DNA of 64,000 bases from Nonomuraea sp. NBC_00507 (lineage in GTDB: Bacteria; Actinomycetota; Actinomycetes; Streptosporangiales; Streptosporangiaceae). Shown here one piece after another: positions 40,501 to 50,372 of this stretch. The position numbers were made by a program, and so were the translations under genes. The notes under the pieces were generated by a model. The model saw only the letters and a list, made by a program, of their open reading frames with translations. It had not been told where the DNA came from and did not search any database. Numbering within the stretch: position 1 is the stretch's first letter; the number at the start of each line of letters is the position of its first letter. Where the stretch lies: NCBI RefSeq assembly GCF_036013525.1, contig NZ_CP107853.1, forward strand, positions 5,332,001-5,396,000, written 5' to 3'.

Positions 40501-40758
40501 ATGGCACACAAGAAGGGCGCGTCGTCCACCCGGAACGGCCGTGACTCCAACGCGCAGCGCCTGGGCGTCAAGCGTTTCGGTGGCCAGCTGGTCAACGCGG
40601 GCGAGATCATCGTCCGCCAGCGTGGCACCCACTTCCACCCCGGTGACAACGTCGGCCGTGGTGGCGATGACACGCTGTTCGCGCTGGCCGCTGGTCACGT
40701 GCAGTTCGGCGTCAAGCGCGGCCGCAGGGCCGTGAGCATCGTTCCCGTCGCGGAGTAG
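40501..40758 (+). CDS. rpmA: Large-subunit ribosomal protein bL27
   Basis: The 85-residue protein begins [17 protein letters not shown]; its N-terminal tail reaches the peptidyl-transferase centre. It has no cleavable leader of the Firmicutes type. GGGAGTTTGAGAG provides the start signal. A strong terminator follows. Confidence 0.97.
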   Translation: MAHKKGASSTRNGRDSNAQRLGVKRFGGQLVNAGEIIVRQRGTHFHPGDNVGRGGDDTLFALAAGHVQFGVKRGRRAVSIVPVAE

Positions 40759-40788
40759 CTTTTCCTCCTCCCGACCTGGGGATCTTCT

Positions 40789-40822
40789 GGGGTGGATCGA
40801 GCGGTTTCGATCCACCCCTTTT
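40789..40822 (+). terminator. Intrinsic terminator after rpmA
   Basis: GGGGTGGATCGA (40789-40800), a 6-nt loop, TCGATCCACCCC (40807-40818) and TTTT form a perfect 12-bp stem. Confidence 0.9.
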
Positions 40823-40875
40823 GCGTTGTGTGGGAACTATGAGAGGCCCCTGGTGGGGCGATGGAGGAGAACGGC

Positions 40876-42228
40876 ATGCCGGACTTTGTGGACCAGGTGG
40901 TCCTGCATATCAAGGCCGGTGACGGGGGGAACGGGTGTGCCTCCATCCACCGGGAGAAGTTCAAACCGCTCGGCGGCCCCGACGGGGGCAACGGCGGACG
41001 CGGCGGCGATGTGATCCTCGAGGTCGATCCCAACACCGCAACCCTGCTCGACTACCACCGGCGGCCCCATCGCAAGGCCGACAACGGCAAGCAGGGGCAG
41101 GGCTCCAACCGGGACGGCGCCAACGGGGAGGACGTGGTCCTGCCCGTCCCCAACGGCACCGTCGTCAAGAACGCCGACACGGGCGAGGTGCTGGTGGACC
41201 TCGTGGGAGCCGGCACCCGGTATGTGATCGCCCAGGGCGGGCACGGCGGGCTGGGTAACGCCGCCCTGGCCAGCACGAAGCGGAAGGCGCCCGGGTTCGC
41301 GCTGCTCGGGGAGCCGGGCGACGGGCTCGACGTCATGCTGGAGCTGAAGAGCGTCGCGGACGTGGCGCTGGTCGGGTTCCCGAGCGCCGGCAAGTCGTCG
41401 CTGATCGCCGCCCTGAGCGCGGCCAAGCCGAAGATCGCCGACTATCCGTTCACCACGTTGATCCCGAACCTCGGGGTGGTGACGGCCGGGGACACCGTGT
41501 TCACCGTGGCGGACGTGCCCGGGCTGATCCCCGGGGCGTCGCAGGGGAAGGGGCTCGGGCACGAGTTCCTGCGGCACGTCGAGCGGTGCGACATGCTCGT
41601 CCACGTCATCGACTGCGCCACCATGGAGCCTGGGCGCGATCCGATCACGGATTACGAGGTGATCGAGGCGGAGCTGCGGGCGTATGGCAAGCTCGAGGAC
41701 CGGCCGCGGATCGTCGTGCTCAACAAGGCCGACGTGCCGGACGCTCGGGAGCTGGCTGAGCTGGTCACGCCCGAGTTCGAGGCGCGGGGGCTGCAGGTGT
41801 TCACGATCTCGGCGGCCACCCATGACGGGTTGCGGGAGCTCACGTACGCGATGGGCGAGTGGGTCGCGGCCGCCCGGGCCAACAAGCCGATCGAGGAGCC
41901 TACACGGCTCGTGATCCGGCCCAAGCAGCTCGGCGACGCCGGGTTCCGGGTGCGCCGGGTCAACGAGAACCTGTTCCAGATCACCGGCGAGAAGCCGGAA
42001 CGGTGGATCAGGCAGACGGACTTCACCAACGACGAGGCGGTCGGATACCTCGCCGACCGGCTGGAGCGGCTCGGGGTCGAGGAGCAGCTCGCCAAGGCCG
42101 GCGCCACCGCGGGGGCCGAAGTGGTCATCGGGCCGATGGAGGGCGGGTACGTCTTCGACTGGCAGCCCACGCTGCACGCCGAGTCGGTCCGCCAAGGGCC
42201 GCGCGGCTCCGACAACCGGCTCGGGTAG
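40876..42228 (+). CDS. obg: GTPase Obg
   Basis: The 450-residue GTPase acts in 50S assembly and growth-state control. It has the glycine-rich Obg fold (1-158, [14 protein letters not shown]), the G domain (G1 [10 protein letters not shown]3 DVPGLI, G4 NKAD) and a C-terminal OCT domain (about 345-425) typical of Gram-positive bacteria. The ATG at 40876 has GGAGGAG six bases upstream, so it is preferred to the ATG 15 bases earlier. Confidence 0.96.
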   Translation: MPDFVDQVVLHIKAGDGGNGCASIHREKFKPLGGPDGGNGGRGGDVILEVDPNTATLLDYHRRPHRKADNGKQGQGSNRDGANGEDVVLPVPNGTVVKNADTGEVLVDLVGAGTRYVIAQGGHGGLGNAALASTKRKAPGFALLGEPGDGLDVMLELKSVADVALVGFPSAGKSSLIAALSAAKPKIADYPFTTLIPNLGVVTAGDTVFTVADVPGLIPGASQGKGLGHEFLRHVERCDMLVHVIDCATMEPGRDPITDYEVIEAELRAYGKLEDRPRIVVLNKADVPDARELAELVTPEFEARGLQVFTISAATHDGLRELTYAMGEWVAAARANKPIEEPTRLVIRPKQLGDAGFRVRRVNENLFQITGEKPERWIRQTDFTNDEAVGYLADRLERLGVEEQLAKAGATAGAEVVIGPMEGGYVFDWQPTLHAESVRQGPRGSDNRLG

Positions 42229-42313
42229 GACCTGGGAGGGCTGCGGGCCTCCACAGTTGGCTCCCGCCGCTCCGGCTGACCTGGGAGGGCTACGGCCCTG
42301 CACAGCCAGCTCC
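42229..42313. repeat. Two imperfect 36-nt direct repeats after obg
   Basis: Copies at 42229-42264 and 42278-42313 share GACCTGGGAGGGCT and CGG.CCT.CACAG..., starting directly at the obg stop codon. No coding role is seen in the 233-nt gap to the SDR gene. Confidence 0.7.
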
Positions 42314-42461
42314 GGCCGGGCCGCCTGGGTTTCCATCGGGTGCCGAGCGGCTGCGGGCGCCGTGGGTGGCCCCGCGGGGTGCGGGGAGCAGCCGGGCACG
42401 TGGAACGGTGCCGAGAGGGCGCCCTATGGCGTCGTCAGATGGGTGCGGGGGTGGGGGCGGT

Positions 42462-43232
42462 TTACGAGCGGAGGGCGGCCTCGGCGCCGCCGTCGGCGTA
42501 CAAGATCTGGCCGGTCATGAAGGAGTTGTCCGCGCTCACCGTCCACGCCAGCAGGGACGCGACGGCCGAGACCGGACCGGGGAAGCCCAAGGGCTGAGGC
42601 ATCGCGGCGGCCACGAGCTCGGTCGTAGCCGGATCGGCCAGGAGCGTCCTGCGGGCCGTCTCCGTGTCCACCACACCCGGCGCCACCGCGTTCAGCGGGA
42701 TGCCCGCCCCCGCCCAGTCAGGGCCGACGGCGGCGCTCCGGAGCCACTGGTTGAGTGCGCGCTTGCTGGACGGGTAAACGATGCGGCCCTGCCCTGCCTC
42801 CACGACCGCGGTGGCGGCGGTAGCCGCGGCCTCCTCGTCCAGAGCCAGGCAGGCTTCGACGATGCTCTCGTCCGCGGCCACGATCGCGCTCAGCGAGGAC
42901 ACCGCGACCGCGCGGGGCCGGTCGGACTCGGTCAGGAGCGGGCGCAGGCCCTCCAAGGTGGCGAGGGTGCCGAAGAAGTTGAGCCGTACGGTGAGCGGGG
43001 ACGGCAGGCCGACACCCGCGACGGCGACCACGCCGTCGATCCTTCCGCCCGACGCGGCCCTGACCTGCGAGGTGAGCCTCTCGCGCCCCTCCGCGACGGT
43101 CAGATCGGCGATCACTTCGGCGTCGCGCACGTCACAGCGGATCACTCGCGCTCCGGTGGCCGCCAAATGGTCGGCAGTGGCCGCGCCGATGCCCGAGGCG
43201 GCGCCCGTGACGACATAGGTCCGTTCGCTCAT
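42462..43232 (-). CDS. Short-chain dehydrogenase/reductase
   Basis: The 256-residue classical SDR has TGAASGIG for NAD(P) binding, the structural VAVAGVG segment, a catalytic Ser in AVSSLSA and YPSSK as the active pair near residue 152. The C-terminus ending TGQILYADGG is family-typical. CDV after the second strand (an Asp) suggests NAD preference. Similarity is to 3-alpha-hydroxysteroid dehydrogenase/carbonyl reductase-like SDRs. It is divergent from proB across an AT-rich repeat-containing region. Confidence 0.9.
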   Translation of the reverse strand: MSERTYVVTGAASGIGAATADHLAATGARVIRCDVRDAEVIADLTVAEGRERLTSQVRAASGGRIDGVVAVAGVGLPSPLTVRLNFFGTLATLEGLRPLLTESDRPRAVAVSSLSAIVAADESIVEACLALDEEAAATAATAVVEAGQGRIVYPSSKRALNQWLRSAAVGPDWAGAGIPLNAVAPGVVDTETARRTLLADPATTELVAAAMPQPLGFPGPVSAVASLLAWTVSADNSFMTGQILYADGGAEAALRS

Positions 43233-43233
43233 G

Positions 43234-43278
43234 AGTCAATGACTACATCCAATGAAGTAATTCAGTCAATGTAGTAAT
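43234..43278. promoter_or_regulatory. AT-rich repeat cluster between SDR and proB
   Basis: AGTCAATG occurs at 43234-43241 and 43264-43271, and CAATG-A/T-AGTAAT at 43250-43261 and 43267-43278. These overlapping direct repeats also create ACTACAT/ATGTAGT as an inverted pair. The cluster lies directly upstream of the SDR start, a likely operator of an unlinked regulator. Confidence 0.55.
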
Positions 43279-43311
43279 GTTCGGAACTGTGGCTCAGATA
43301 GGCTTCGAGAC

Positions 43312-44439
43312 GTGCGGGAACAGATCAGCTCGGCGTCGAAGGTCGTTGTCAAGGTCGGCTCCTCCTCGCTCACCACCCCCCAGGGAACGATCGACGTCGA
43401 TCGTGTGGACGCCTTGGTGGACGTGCTGGCGGCGAGGCGCCGCGCCGGGACGCAGCTCGTCCTGGTCTCCTCCGGGGCGATCGCGGCGGGCCTCGGCCCG
43501 CTCGGGCTGAGCGCGCGACCGCGTGACCTCGCCACCCAGCAGGCGGCCGCCTCGGTCGGCCAGGGCGTGCTGGTGGCCCGCTACACCTCCTCCTTCGCCC
43601 GGTACGGCCTGCGTGTCGGCCAGGTCCTGCTGACCGCCGACGACATGATGCGGCGCGCGCACCACGTCAACGCCCAGCGCACCCTGACCCGGCTGCTGGA
43701 GCTGGGCATCGTGCCCATCGTCAATGAAAACGACACCGTGGCCACCGATGAGATCCGCTTCGGCGACAACGATCGGCTGGCGGCGCTGGTGTCGCACCTG
43801 ATCAGGGCGGATGCGCTGGTGCTGCTGTCGGACGTGGACGCGCTCTACGACGGCCCGCCCAGCCGAGGCGGCCGAGCTCCGGCGCGCCGGCTGGCCGAGA
43901 TCCGCGGCCCTGAGGACCTGGCCGGCGTCGAGCTGGGCAAAAACGGAGCGAGCGTCGGCACCGGCGGCATGGTGACCAAGGTGCAGGCCGCCAGGATCGC
44001 GACCGGGGCCGGTGTCCCTGTGGTGCTCACCGCGGCCGCTCACGCGGCCCAGGCGCTGAGCGGGGCCGACGTCGGCACCTACTTCCACCCCGGGGGTCGC
44101 CACCCTGGCACGCGCCTGCTCTGGCTCGCGCACGCCGCCACCGGGCGCGGCCTGCTCCACCTCGACCAGGGCGCGGTCGAGGCCATCGTGACGCGCCGCA
44201 AGTCGCTGCTGCCTGCCGGGGTGACGTCCGTGGAAGGCGACTTCGCCGCGGGCGATCCGGTGGACCTGTGCGGGCCTCAGGGGCTCGTGGTGGCCCGCGG
44301 CCTGGTCAACTTCGACGCCGCCGAGATTCCCGGGCTGCTCGGGCGCTCCACGAGAGAGCTGGCGAGCGCCCTCGGACCGGAATACGAACGCGAGCTCATC
44401 CACCGCGACGACATCGTCATACTGGAAGCCCACAACTAA
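43312..44439 (+). CDS. proB: Glutamate 5-kinase
   Basis: The 375-residue enzyme phosphorylates glutamate in the first step of proline synthesis. The amino-acid-kinase domain has [21 protein letters not shown] and [30 protein letters not shown] leads to the substrate site, and a C-terminal PUA domain spans about 280-370. The GTG start lacks a strong ribosome-binding site. proA follows after 32 nt. Confidence 0.96.
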   Translation: MREQISSASKVVVKVGSSSLTTPQGTIDVDRVDALVDVLAARRRAGTQLVLVSSGAIAAGLGPLGLSARPRDLATQQAAASVGQGVLVARYTSSFARYGLRVGQVLLTADDMMRRAHHVNAQRTLTRLLELGIVPIVNENDTVATDEIRFGDNDRLAALVSHLIRADALVLLSDVDALYDGPPSRGGRAPARRLAEIRGPEDLAGVELGKNGASVGTGGMVTKVQAARIATGAGVPVVLTAAAHAAQALSGADVGTYFHPGGRHPGTRLLWLAHAATGRGLLHLDQGAVEAIVTRRKSLLPAGVTSVEGDFAAGDPVDLCGPQGLVVARGLVNFDAAEIPGLLGRSTRELASALGPEYERELIHRDDIVILEAHN

Positions 44440-44471
44440 CCCATAGAGGCCCTGGACAGCGGAGCGTAGCC

Positions 44472-45770
44472 ATGAGCACAGAGTTCCTGAGGGTAGCCCA
44501 GGCGGCACGAGAGGCCGCCGCCGAGCTGGCCCCGTTGCCGCGGGCGCCGAAGGACCGGGCGCTGCGTGCCGTGGCCGACGCCCTGGTCGCGCACGCGGCC
44601 GAGATCGTCGAGGCCAACGCCAAGGACGTCGAGCAGGCCAGGGCGCAGGGCACGTCCGAGGCGATGGTCGACCGGTTGCGGCTCGACGAGGCCCGGATCG
44701 CCAAGATCGCCGACGCTGTGCGCGAGGTGGCCGACCTGCCCGACCCGGTCGGCGAGGTCGTCCGCGGCTCCACGCTGCCCAACGGGCTGGAGTTGCGCCA
44801 GCTCAGGGTGCCGCTGGGCGTCATCGGCATCATCTACGAGGGCCGTCCCAACGTCACGGTCGACGCCGCCGCGCTCTGCCTCAAGAGCGGCAACGCGGTC
44901 CTGCTCAGGGGCTCCTCCAGCGCCTACTCCTCCAACACGGCGCTGGTCCGCGTCATGCAGGACGCGCTGGAGGGCACCGAGGTGCCTGCTGGGGCCGTCC
45001 AGCTCGTGCCCGGGCAGACCCGGGACTCCGTCAAGGAGCTGATGCGGGCTCGCGGCCTGGTCGACGTGCTGATCCCGCGCGGTGGCGCGTCACTGATCAA
45101 CTCGGTGGTCGAGGAATCGACGGTGCCGGTGATCGAGACCGGCGTCGGCAACTGCCACGTCTACGTCGACGCCGAGGCCGACGTGGACCTGGCCGTGCAG
45201 ATCCTGGTCAACGCCAAGGCGCAGCGGCCGTCGGTGTGCAACGCGGCCGAGACGTTCCTGGTGCACGAGGGCGTCGCGGACACGTTCGTGCCCAAGGCGC
45301 TTGAGGCGCTCGCCGAGGCAGGCGTGACCGTGCACGGCGACGAGCGGATCGCCCGCCACGGCTCCGGCGTCGTGCCCGTCACCGAGGACGACTTCTCCAC
45401 CGAATACCTCTCGCTCGACATCGCCGCCGCCGTCGTCGGCTCGCTGGAGGAGGCGGTGGCGCACATCAGGCGCTACGGCTCCGGGCACACCGACGCCATC
45501 GTCACCCGCTCGCAGCAGGCCGCCCGCAGGTTCGTGGCGCTGGTGGACTCGGCGGCCGTGGCGGTCAACGCCTCGACCAGGTTCACCGACGGGGGCGAGT
45601 TCGGATTCGGGGCCGAGATCGGCATTTCCACGCAGAAGCTGCACGCGCGCGGCCCGATGGGGCTGCCCGAGCTGACCTCCACCAAGTGGGTCTACACCGG
45701 TGATGGGCATATGCGCACGTCAGAAGGCACGGTGATGGCGGAGGGAGCGCCGAACGGAGTGAGGCCATGA
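44472..45770 (+). CDS. proA: Gamma-glutamyl phosphate reductase
   Basis: The 432-residue aldehyde-dehydrogenase-fold enzyme reduces glutamyl phosphate to the semialdehyde. [19 protein letters not shown] is the NADPH region, the catalytic Cys is in [15 protein letters not shown], and the C-terminal [19 protein letters not shown] is diagnostic. The start follows GGAGCG and is the first ATG of the conserved sequence. A tiny nine-codon frame overlaps the stop and is not called. Confidence 0.96.
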   Translation: MSTEFLRVAQAAREAAAELAPLPRAPKDRALRAVADALVAHAAEIVEANAKDVEQARAQGTSEAMVDRLRLDEARIAKIADAVREVADLPDPVGEVVRGSTLPNGLELRQLRVPLGVIGIIYEGRPNVTVDAAALCLKSGNAVLLRGSSSAYSSNTALVRVMQDALEGTEVPAGAVQLVPGQTRDSVKELMRARGLVDVLIPRGGASLINSVVEESTVPVIETGVGNCHVYVDAEADVDLAVQILVNAKAQRPSVCNAAETFLVHEGVADTFVPKALEALAEAGVTVHGDERIARHGSGVVPVTEDDFSTEYLSLDIAAAVVGSLEEAVAHIRRYGSGHTDAIVTRSQQAARRFVALVDSAAVAVNASTRFTDGGEFGFGAEIGISTQKLHARGPMGLPELTSTKWVYTGDGHMRTSEGTVMAEGAPNGVRP

Positions 45771-45829
45771 ACGCGCTGACCGGCGTGTCGGCCTGACCGG
45801 CGCCCCTCGCCGCGGCTTGACTGGGAGAC

Positions 45830-46006
45830 ATGGACATTGTCGTCGCCCTCGTCTTCTCGGCCGCGGTGTTGTTCGGCGCCGACCGGCTCATGCTCTGGCT
45901 GGAGAGCCGCGGCCACGTCAACTGGCGCAGGAAAGGCCGCAGGCGGCTGTCGGAGGAGCCCACGGCCGGGCTCGACGCCATGCTCTCCGACCACACACGT
46001 CGATAA
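45830..46006 (+). CDS. Small single-pass membrane protein (58 residues)
   Basis: This short ORF has GGGAG four bases before the ATG. It encodes MDIVVALVFSAAVLFGADRL (a membrane helix at residues 3-16), then WLESRGHVNWRRKGRRRLS, a positively charged cytoplasmic segment, and ends DAMLSDHTRR. It lies 59 nt after proA and ends before the kinase gene. Topology N-out, C-in is implied by the charge. I do not know a family; it may be co-transcribed with proBA or serve the kinase. Confidence 0.75.
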   Translation: MDIVVALVFSAAVLFGADRLMLWLESRGHVNWRRKGRRRLSEEPTAGLDAMLSDHTRR

Positions 46007-46088
46007 ACCATCGGCGTGCCTCGAGCGGCAACTCGTATCCCGGCGCTAGGGTTGTGTCCCTTATGGGCGCGCCCGGCGGGGAGGGACG

Positions 46089-47927
46089 GTGAGCAAGCTC
46101 GGCAAGGTCGGGCCGTATACCCTGGTCGAGCGGCTCGGCCGGGGCGGGATGGGCGAGGTCTACCTCGCGACCATCCGCCGGGGCGAGCGCGTCGCGCTCA
46201 AGGTCCTGCACGATCTGGCAGAGGACGAGACCTCGCGCATCAGGCTCGAGCGCGAGGTCCGCGCGCTGCGCAGGGTCGAGAGCCCTTACGTGGCCAAGGT
46301 GCTGGACGCCGATCTCAACTGCGCGCGACCGTACTTGGTCATGGAGCACATCGAGGGCGCCACGCTGCTGGAGCGGGTGCGCCAGAGCGGACCCCTCGAC
46401 GTCTCCGACCTCGTTGACATGGCGCAGGGCATCGCCGCGGCGCTCGCGATCATCCACGCGGCCGGGGTCGTGCACCGCGACCTCAAGCCGGGCAACATCA
46501 TCATGGGCACCGAAGGGCCGGTGCTGATCGACTTCGGGATCGCGCAGGTGCTCGACGCGACCCGGCTGACCATGACGGGCACGTTCCTCGGCACGCCCGG
46601 CTACACGGCTCCGGAGATCTTCGCCGACGAGAACGTCGACTCGCCGGCCGACGTGCACGCGTGGGCGGCGACGGTGGCGTTCGCGGCCACGGGGCGGCCG
46701 ACGTTCGGGCGGGGCACGGCTGAGGCGCAAATGTACGCGGTGCTGAACGGGCAGGCCGACCTCAAGGGCGTGCCCGTCGCATTGTTGCCGCTGGTACGGG
46801 CCGCACTCAACCGGGAGCCGGGCAAGCGGCCCACGGCGGCGCTGCTGGCCGACCGGCTCTCCCGGCTGGCCAAGGCCACCGGCGCCACGGAGCCCGAGCC
46901 GCCCACGGCCCCCGAGGCGGTCGAGGAAGCAGGCAGGTCGACGCCGGCGCGCGGCCGCACCACCGACGAGGCGGCCGCCAAGTCCGCCCGCGGCAGGCCC
47001 AACAACACGGGCGCGGACGGGAAGGTGCCCGCGCCGCGCCGTCGCCCGGCCGCCGACGCCGGCCGTAGCGGCACGGACGGCAAGGGAGCGGCGGCACGCG
47101 GCCGCGCCGGCCAGGACGGGGCAGCCGTACGCGGCCGCACGGGCGCGGACGAAGCCGCGGCCCGCCAGCGCTCGCCCAGGACGGGCACGGCGGCGGAGGG
47201 GGCCGTGGCGCGAAGCCGGATGGACGGGACCGTGGCGCGCGCCCGGACGAGCGCGGACGGGAAGGTGCCCGCACCGCGGAGCCGGGGGAGCGCCGACGGG
47301 AAGAACACGGGGCCGCGCGCCAAGATGACCACGCCGCGCCAGAGCGCCGCGGCGGCCGTCCGGAGCAGGGCCAAGCCGCATAGCAAACGCACGACGGAGT
47401 CCCACACCACGCTGCCCGCGGGCAACGGCGCCCTGCTGCTGCTCGCGGTGCTGGCCGTGCCGTGCGTGGTGACCTCAGTGATCTGGCCGATCGCCTCCAT
47501 CGCGATCACGACCGTGTTCGTGGTGCTGACCAGGACGTTGTGGATGAGCCACTGGCTGATCAGAAACCGCAGCTCGCCGCGTACGCGGGTCGCGCTGCGC
47601 GTGCTGCTGTTCCCGCTGGCCCTGGCCGGGGCGGCGGCGACCGCCGTGGTGTGGCCGGGCGTGCCCGTCGCGGTGGCGTCGGGCGGGGCGCTCTGGGTGA
47701 CCGGAGGCGGTCAGATCGACACCGACTGGTGGCAGCAGCCCGCTCCCGTGACGGTGGCTGGCGTGGTGTTCGGGATGCTGTGCGGCGGCATCACCGGGCG
47801 CGAGATCGAGCGGATCGGTGGCCGGCTGCCTGATCTCCGCAGAGAGGGGCTGCGCGCGCTGGCCGTGCTCGGCGGGTTCGTCGCCCTGTGCGCGGCCGCC
47901 GTGCGGGCGCTCGCCCTGCTGCTCTGA
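46089..47927 (+). CDS. Serine/threonine protein kinase with multi-pass C-terminus
   Basis: The 612-residue Hanks-type kinase has its kinase domain at about 9-275: G loop LGRGGMGEVYLA, catalytic Lys38, HRDLKPGN with Asp131, DFG at 148-150 and TPGYTAPE. A basic, repetitive linker (276-445) contains two ADGKVPAPR units and several G/A-x-DGK-type repeats. The C-terminus (about 445-612) has several membrane segments rather than one helix and an extracellular PASTA domain. GGGAGGGAC precedes the GTG. Targets and signals are unknown. Confidence 0.9.
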   Translation: MSKLGKVGPYTLVERLGRGGMGEVYLATIRRGERVALKVLHDLAEDETSRIRLEREVRALRRVESPYVAKVLDADLNCARPYLVMEHIEGATLLERVRQSGPLDVSDLVDMAQGIAAALAIIHAAGVVHRDLKPGNIIMGTEGPVLIDFGIAQVLDATRLTMTGTFLGTPGYTAPEIFADENVDSPADVHAWAATVAFAATGRPTFGRGTAEAQMYAVLNGQADLKGVPVALLPLVRAALNREPGKRPTAALLADRLSRLAKATGATEPEPPTAPEAVEEAGRSTPARGRTTDEAAAKSARGRPNNTGADGKVPAPRRRPAADAGRSGTDGKGAAARGRAGQDGAAVRGRTGADEAAARQRSPRTGTAAEGAVARSRMDGTVARARTSADGKVPAPRSRGSADGKNTGPRAKMTTPRQSAAAAVRSRAKPHSKRTTESHTTLPAGNGALLLLAVLAVPCVVTSVIWPIASIAITTVFVVLTRTLWMSHWLIRNRSSPRTRVALRVLLFPLALAGAAATAVVWPGVPVAVASGGALWVTGGGQIDTDWWQQPAPVTVAGVVFGMLCGGITGREIERIGGRLPDLRREGLRALAVLGGFVALCAAAVRALALLL

Positions 47928-47996
47928 CCTGCGCCGTTAGCCGATGCGTGTGCTGGTTCTGCGACCTGCGCCGTTAGCCGATGTGTGTGCTGGTTC
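47926..47996. repeat. 34-nt tandem duplication at the kinase stop codon
   Basis: Copies 47926-47959 and 47963-47996 differ at one position. The first begins inside the TGA stop of the kinase gene. Confidence 0.85.
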
Positions 47997-48030
47997 GGCC
48001 CGCCGCCCGGCGATCGGGCGGCGGGCCGAA
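47994..48030. terminator. 16-bp perfect hairpin between convergent genes
   Basis: The arms 47994-48009 and 48015-48030 (TTCGGCCCGCCGCCCG and its complement) are perfect, with loop GCGAT. Confidence 0.85.
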
Positions 48031-48058
48031 CGCGGCCGATCAAGCGGGATCGGCCGCG
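48031..48058. terminator. Second perfect hairpin (11 bp)
   Basis: CGCGGCCGATC (48031-48041) pairs with GATCGGCCGCG (48048-48058). It is stacked directly after the 16-bp hairpin, probably terminating the minus-strand protease gene. Confidence 0.75.
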
Positions 48059-48071
48059 TACGGCGATCGGG

Positions 48072-49094
48072 CTAGCCCTGGCCGCCGTCGCGGCGCGAGA
48101 AGCGGTTGAAGATGCGCTCGCCCGCGTTGACGGCGCCCTCGGCCACGTCGCGCAGTACGCCGATGAACGGGTCCTGCGACTGTGACCAGGATGCGCGGTA
48201 GGACTCGGCCGCCGCCTTGATCTCGTCGGTCACTCGTGCGTTGGGGTCATCCTCGCGGCGCGGGTAGTCGCCGCCGATGATGCGGTCGTACTCGCCGCTG
48301 CGCTGCCACTTGTCCAGCTCGGCCACGCGCACCACCGCGAACGGGTGGGTGGTGCCGAGCAGGTTGAGCACCTTGAGGAAGCCGTCGCGAAGGTCGCCCG
48401 CGGTGTCGTACTCCTGGTATTGCTCCAGGAAGGCCTCGATGTTCATCTCGTGGGTGTAGTCGCCGCCGGCGAGCTTCATCAGCGCCCTCTTACCCGCTTC
48501 GGGGTCCTGGCCGACGAGCAGGCCGCCGCGGTCGGAGGACAGCTCCGACTTGCGGTACCACTCCTCCAGACCCGCGACGATCGCCCGCAGGCCGATGTAG
48601 CCGAGCGGGATCCACGCGACGCGGGCGGCGAGCATGGTGAGGATGTCGAGCATCGTCCGGTAGACCGCGTGCCCCGACAGGATGTGCGAGGTCTCGTGGC
48701 CGATGACGAAGCGCTGCTCCTCCTCGTTCATGAGGTTGAGCAGACCGGTGGTCACGACGATGAACGGGTCGTCGAAGCCGATGGCCTTGGCCTGGACCTG
48801 CGGGTCCTGCTGGACGTAGACCTCGGGGATCCGGTGCAGATCCAGGATGTACGCGGCGTCGCGGCCCATGTCGTAGACCGAACGGAACTGTGTTTCGCTC
48901 ACGCGCACGGCCGAGGCCAGATACATCAGGCGCAGGCGGCGCTCGCTCACGAGGCCGGACATCTGCTTGAGAACCGTGTCGAACCCACTCAACTTACGCA
49001 GAGCGACCAGCGCGGACCGGTCTGCGGGGTGTTCGTAGGCTCGAGACGAGATGCCGGGCAGTTGGACGCGGTTGCGGTCCGGGGTGGTCGTCAT
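48072..49094 (-). CDS. M48-family zinc metalloprotease
   Basis: The 340-residue protein has the zinc motif HETSH in [14 protein letters not shown] near residue 135, and the third ligand Glu in the following helix ([12 protein letters not shown]). Two hydrophobic stretches follow the motif ([23 protein letters not shown] in outline), so it is probably membrane-associated. Soluble N- and C-terminal regions differ from HtpX. The ATG at 49094 sits 7-8 nt after TAGCAT, a leaderless arrangement. It is divergent from nadD. Substrate unknown. Confidence 0.9.
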   Translation of the reverse strand: MTTTPDRNRVQLPGISSRAYEHPADRSALVALRKLSGFDTVLKQMSGLVSERRLRLMYLASAVRVSETQFRSVYDMGRDAAYILDLHRIPEVYVQQDPQVQAKAIGFDDPFIVVTTGLLNLMNEEEQRFVIGHETSHILSGHAVYRTMLDILTMLAARVAWIPLGYIGLRAIVAGLEEWYRKSELSSDRGGLLVGQDPEAGKRALMKLAGGDYTHEMNIEAFLEQYQEYDTAGDLRDGFLKVLNLLGTTHPFAVVRVAELDKWQRSGEYDRIIGGDYPRREDDPNARVTDEIKAAAESYRASWSQSQDPFIGVLRDVAEGAVNAGERIFNRFSRRDGGQG

Positions 49095-49101
49095 GCCCGG
49101 C

Positions 49102-49107
49102 ATGCTA
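49102..49107 (-). promoter_or_regulatory. -10 box for leaderless M48 gene
   Basis: On the minus strand TAGCAT ends 7 nt before the ATG at 49094. Confidence 0.5.
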
Positions 49108-49177
49108 CGTCCGCAACGGAAGTGGTGCGCGGCCATCGTCAAGGGGGGTGCCATCATGTTGTCGGAAGGTGTCCGCG

Positions 49178-49183
49178 TAAGGT
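49178..49183 (+). promoter_or_regulatory. -10 box for leaderless nadD
   Basis: TAAGGT ends 7 nt before the ATG at 49191. Confidence 0.55.
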
Positions 49184-49190
49184 CCGTTTC

Positions 49191-49808
49191 ATGATGAATG
49201 CGCCTGGTGTGCAGGGGATTAGGCGAGTAGGAGTGATGGGCGGGACGTTCGATCCCATCCATCACGGGCACCTTGTCGCGGCCAGCGAGGTCGCTCACCA
49301 CTTCGACTTGGACGAGGTCGTTTTCGTGCCGACCGGTCGCCCGTACCAGAAGTCGGAGCGCGAGGTGTCCGCCGCCGAGGACCGCTATCTGATGACGGTG
49401 ATCGCGACCGCGTCGAATCCCCGGTTCTCTGTGAGCAGGGTGGATGTGGACCGGCCGGGACCGACGTACACCATCGACACTTTGCGCGATATTGCCGAAA
49501 TCTATGGCCCGCAGGTCGAGCTCTACTTCATCACCGGCGCCGACGCGCTCGAGGCCATTCTCGGCTGGCAGAACGCCGACGAGCTGTTCGAGCTGGCCCA
49601 CTTCGTCGGCTGCACGCGTCCGGGGCACACCCTGCACGATCCCGGGCTGCCTGCGGGAAAGGTCACCTTGCTGGAGATTCCCGCCCTGGCCATCTCCTCG
49701 TCGGAGTGCCGGCAGCGCGTGGCCAAGGGGGAGCCGATTTGGTACCTGGTGCCGGACGGAATCGTCCAATACATCAACAAGCGGGGGCTGTATCACGGCC
49801 ACGGGTGA
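49191..49808 (+). CDS. nadD: Nicotinate-nucleotide adenylyltransferase
   Basis: The 205-residue enzyme makes deamido-NAD from nicotinate mononucleotide and [19 protein letters not shown] contains the nucleotidyltransferase HxGH motif, [22 protein letters not shown] follows it, and [12 protein letters not shown] is the second signature. Its start is tied to a leaderless -10 box; the ATG one codon later is equivalent. It is followed by rsfS and a phosphatase, the usual actinobacterial order. Confidence 0.94.
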   Translation: MMNAPGVQGIRRVGVMGGTFDPIHHGHLVAASEVAHHFDLDEVVFVPTGRPYQKSEREVSAAEDRYLMTVIATASNPRFSVSRVDVDRPGPTYTIDTLRDIAEIYGPQVELYFITGADALEAILGWQNADELFELAHFVGCTRPGHTLHDPGLPAGKVTLLEIPALAISSSECRQRVAKGEPIWYLVPDGIVQYINKRGLYHGHG

Positions 49809-49900
49809 ACGGATCTGTGCCGGTACGTGAGGGGTTTCGGGCCGGAAGGGTACCCTCAACATAAGGGCATGCTGCCGACACAGGAGGACAGACCCGCATC

Positions 49901-50296
49901 GTGACCGCATCTGACAGATCCGTCCAGCTCGTGCGCATCGCCGCGGAGGCGGCGGCCGACAAGCTGGCCGATGACATCCTCGCCTACGACGTGAGCGAAC
50001 AGCTCGTCATCACCGACGCCTTCCTGCTCTGCTCCGCCACCAACGACCGCCAGGTCCGCGCCATCGTCGACGAGATCGAGGATCGGCTGCGCACCGAGGC
50101 CGACGCCAAGCCCGTGCGCCGCGAGGGCGAGCGCGAGGGCCGCTGGGTGCTGCTCGACTACATCGACATCGTCGTGCACGTCCAGCACGAAGAGGACCGC
50201 ACGTTCTACGCGCTCGAGCGCCTGTGGAAGGACTGCCCGGCCATCTCGCTGCCGGAGAGCGTCATGCAGGCCAACCTCCAGCGGGCGCGCGCGTGA
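49901..50296 (+). CDS. rsfS: Ribosome silencing factor
   Basis: The 131-residue protein of the RsfS/Iojap family binds uL14 and blocks subunit joining in slow growth. YDVSEQLVITDAFLLCSATNDRQVRAI and WVLLDYIDIVVHVQHEEDRTFYALERLW (in outline) are family signatures. The GTG has AGGAGGACAG upstream. It is the second gene of the nadD cluster. Confidence 0.94.
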   Translation: MTASDRSVQLVRIAAEAAADKLADDILAYDVSEQLVITDAFLLCSATNDRQVRAIVDEIEDRLRTEADAKPVRREGEREGRWVLLDYIDIVVHVQHEEDRTFYALERLWKDCPAISLPESVMQANLQRARA

Positions 50297-50372
50297 GTGA
50301 CCGGAGCGAAGCAACCATCAGACGCAGGAGCCACGCTCATGCCGATTTCGCGCCCTTTGGCGAGGAAGCTGC

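Noticed and set aside
45767..45796. Nine-codon frame with ATGA overlap on the proA stop
   Set aside because: Too short to judge; no conserved feature beyond the overlap.
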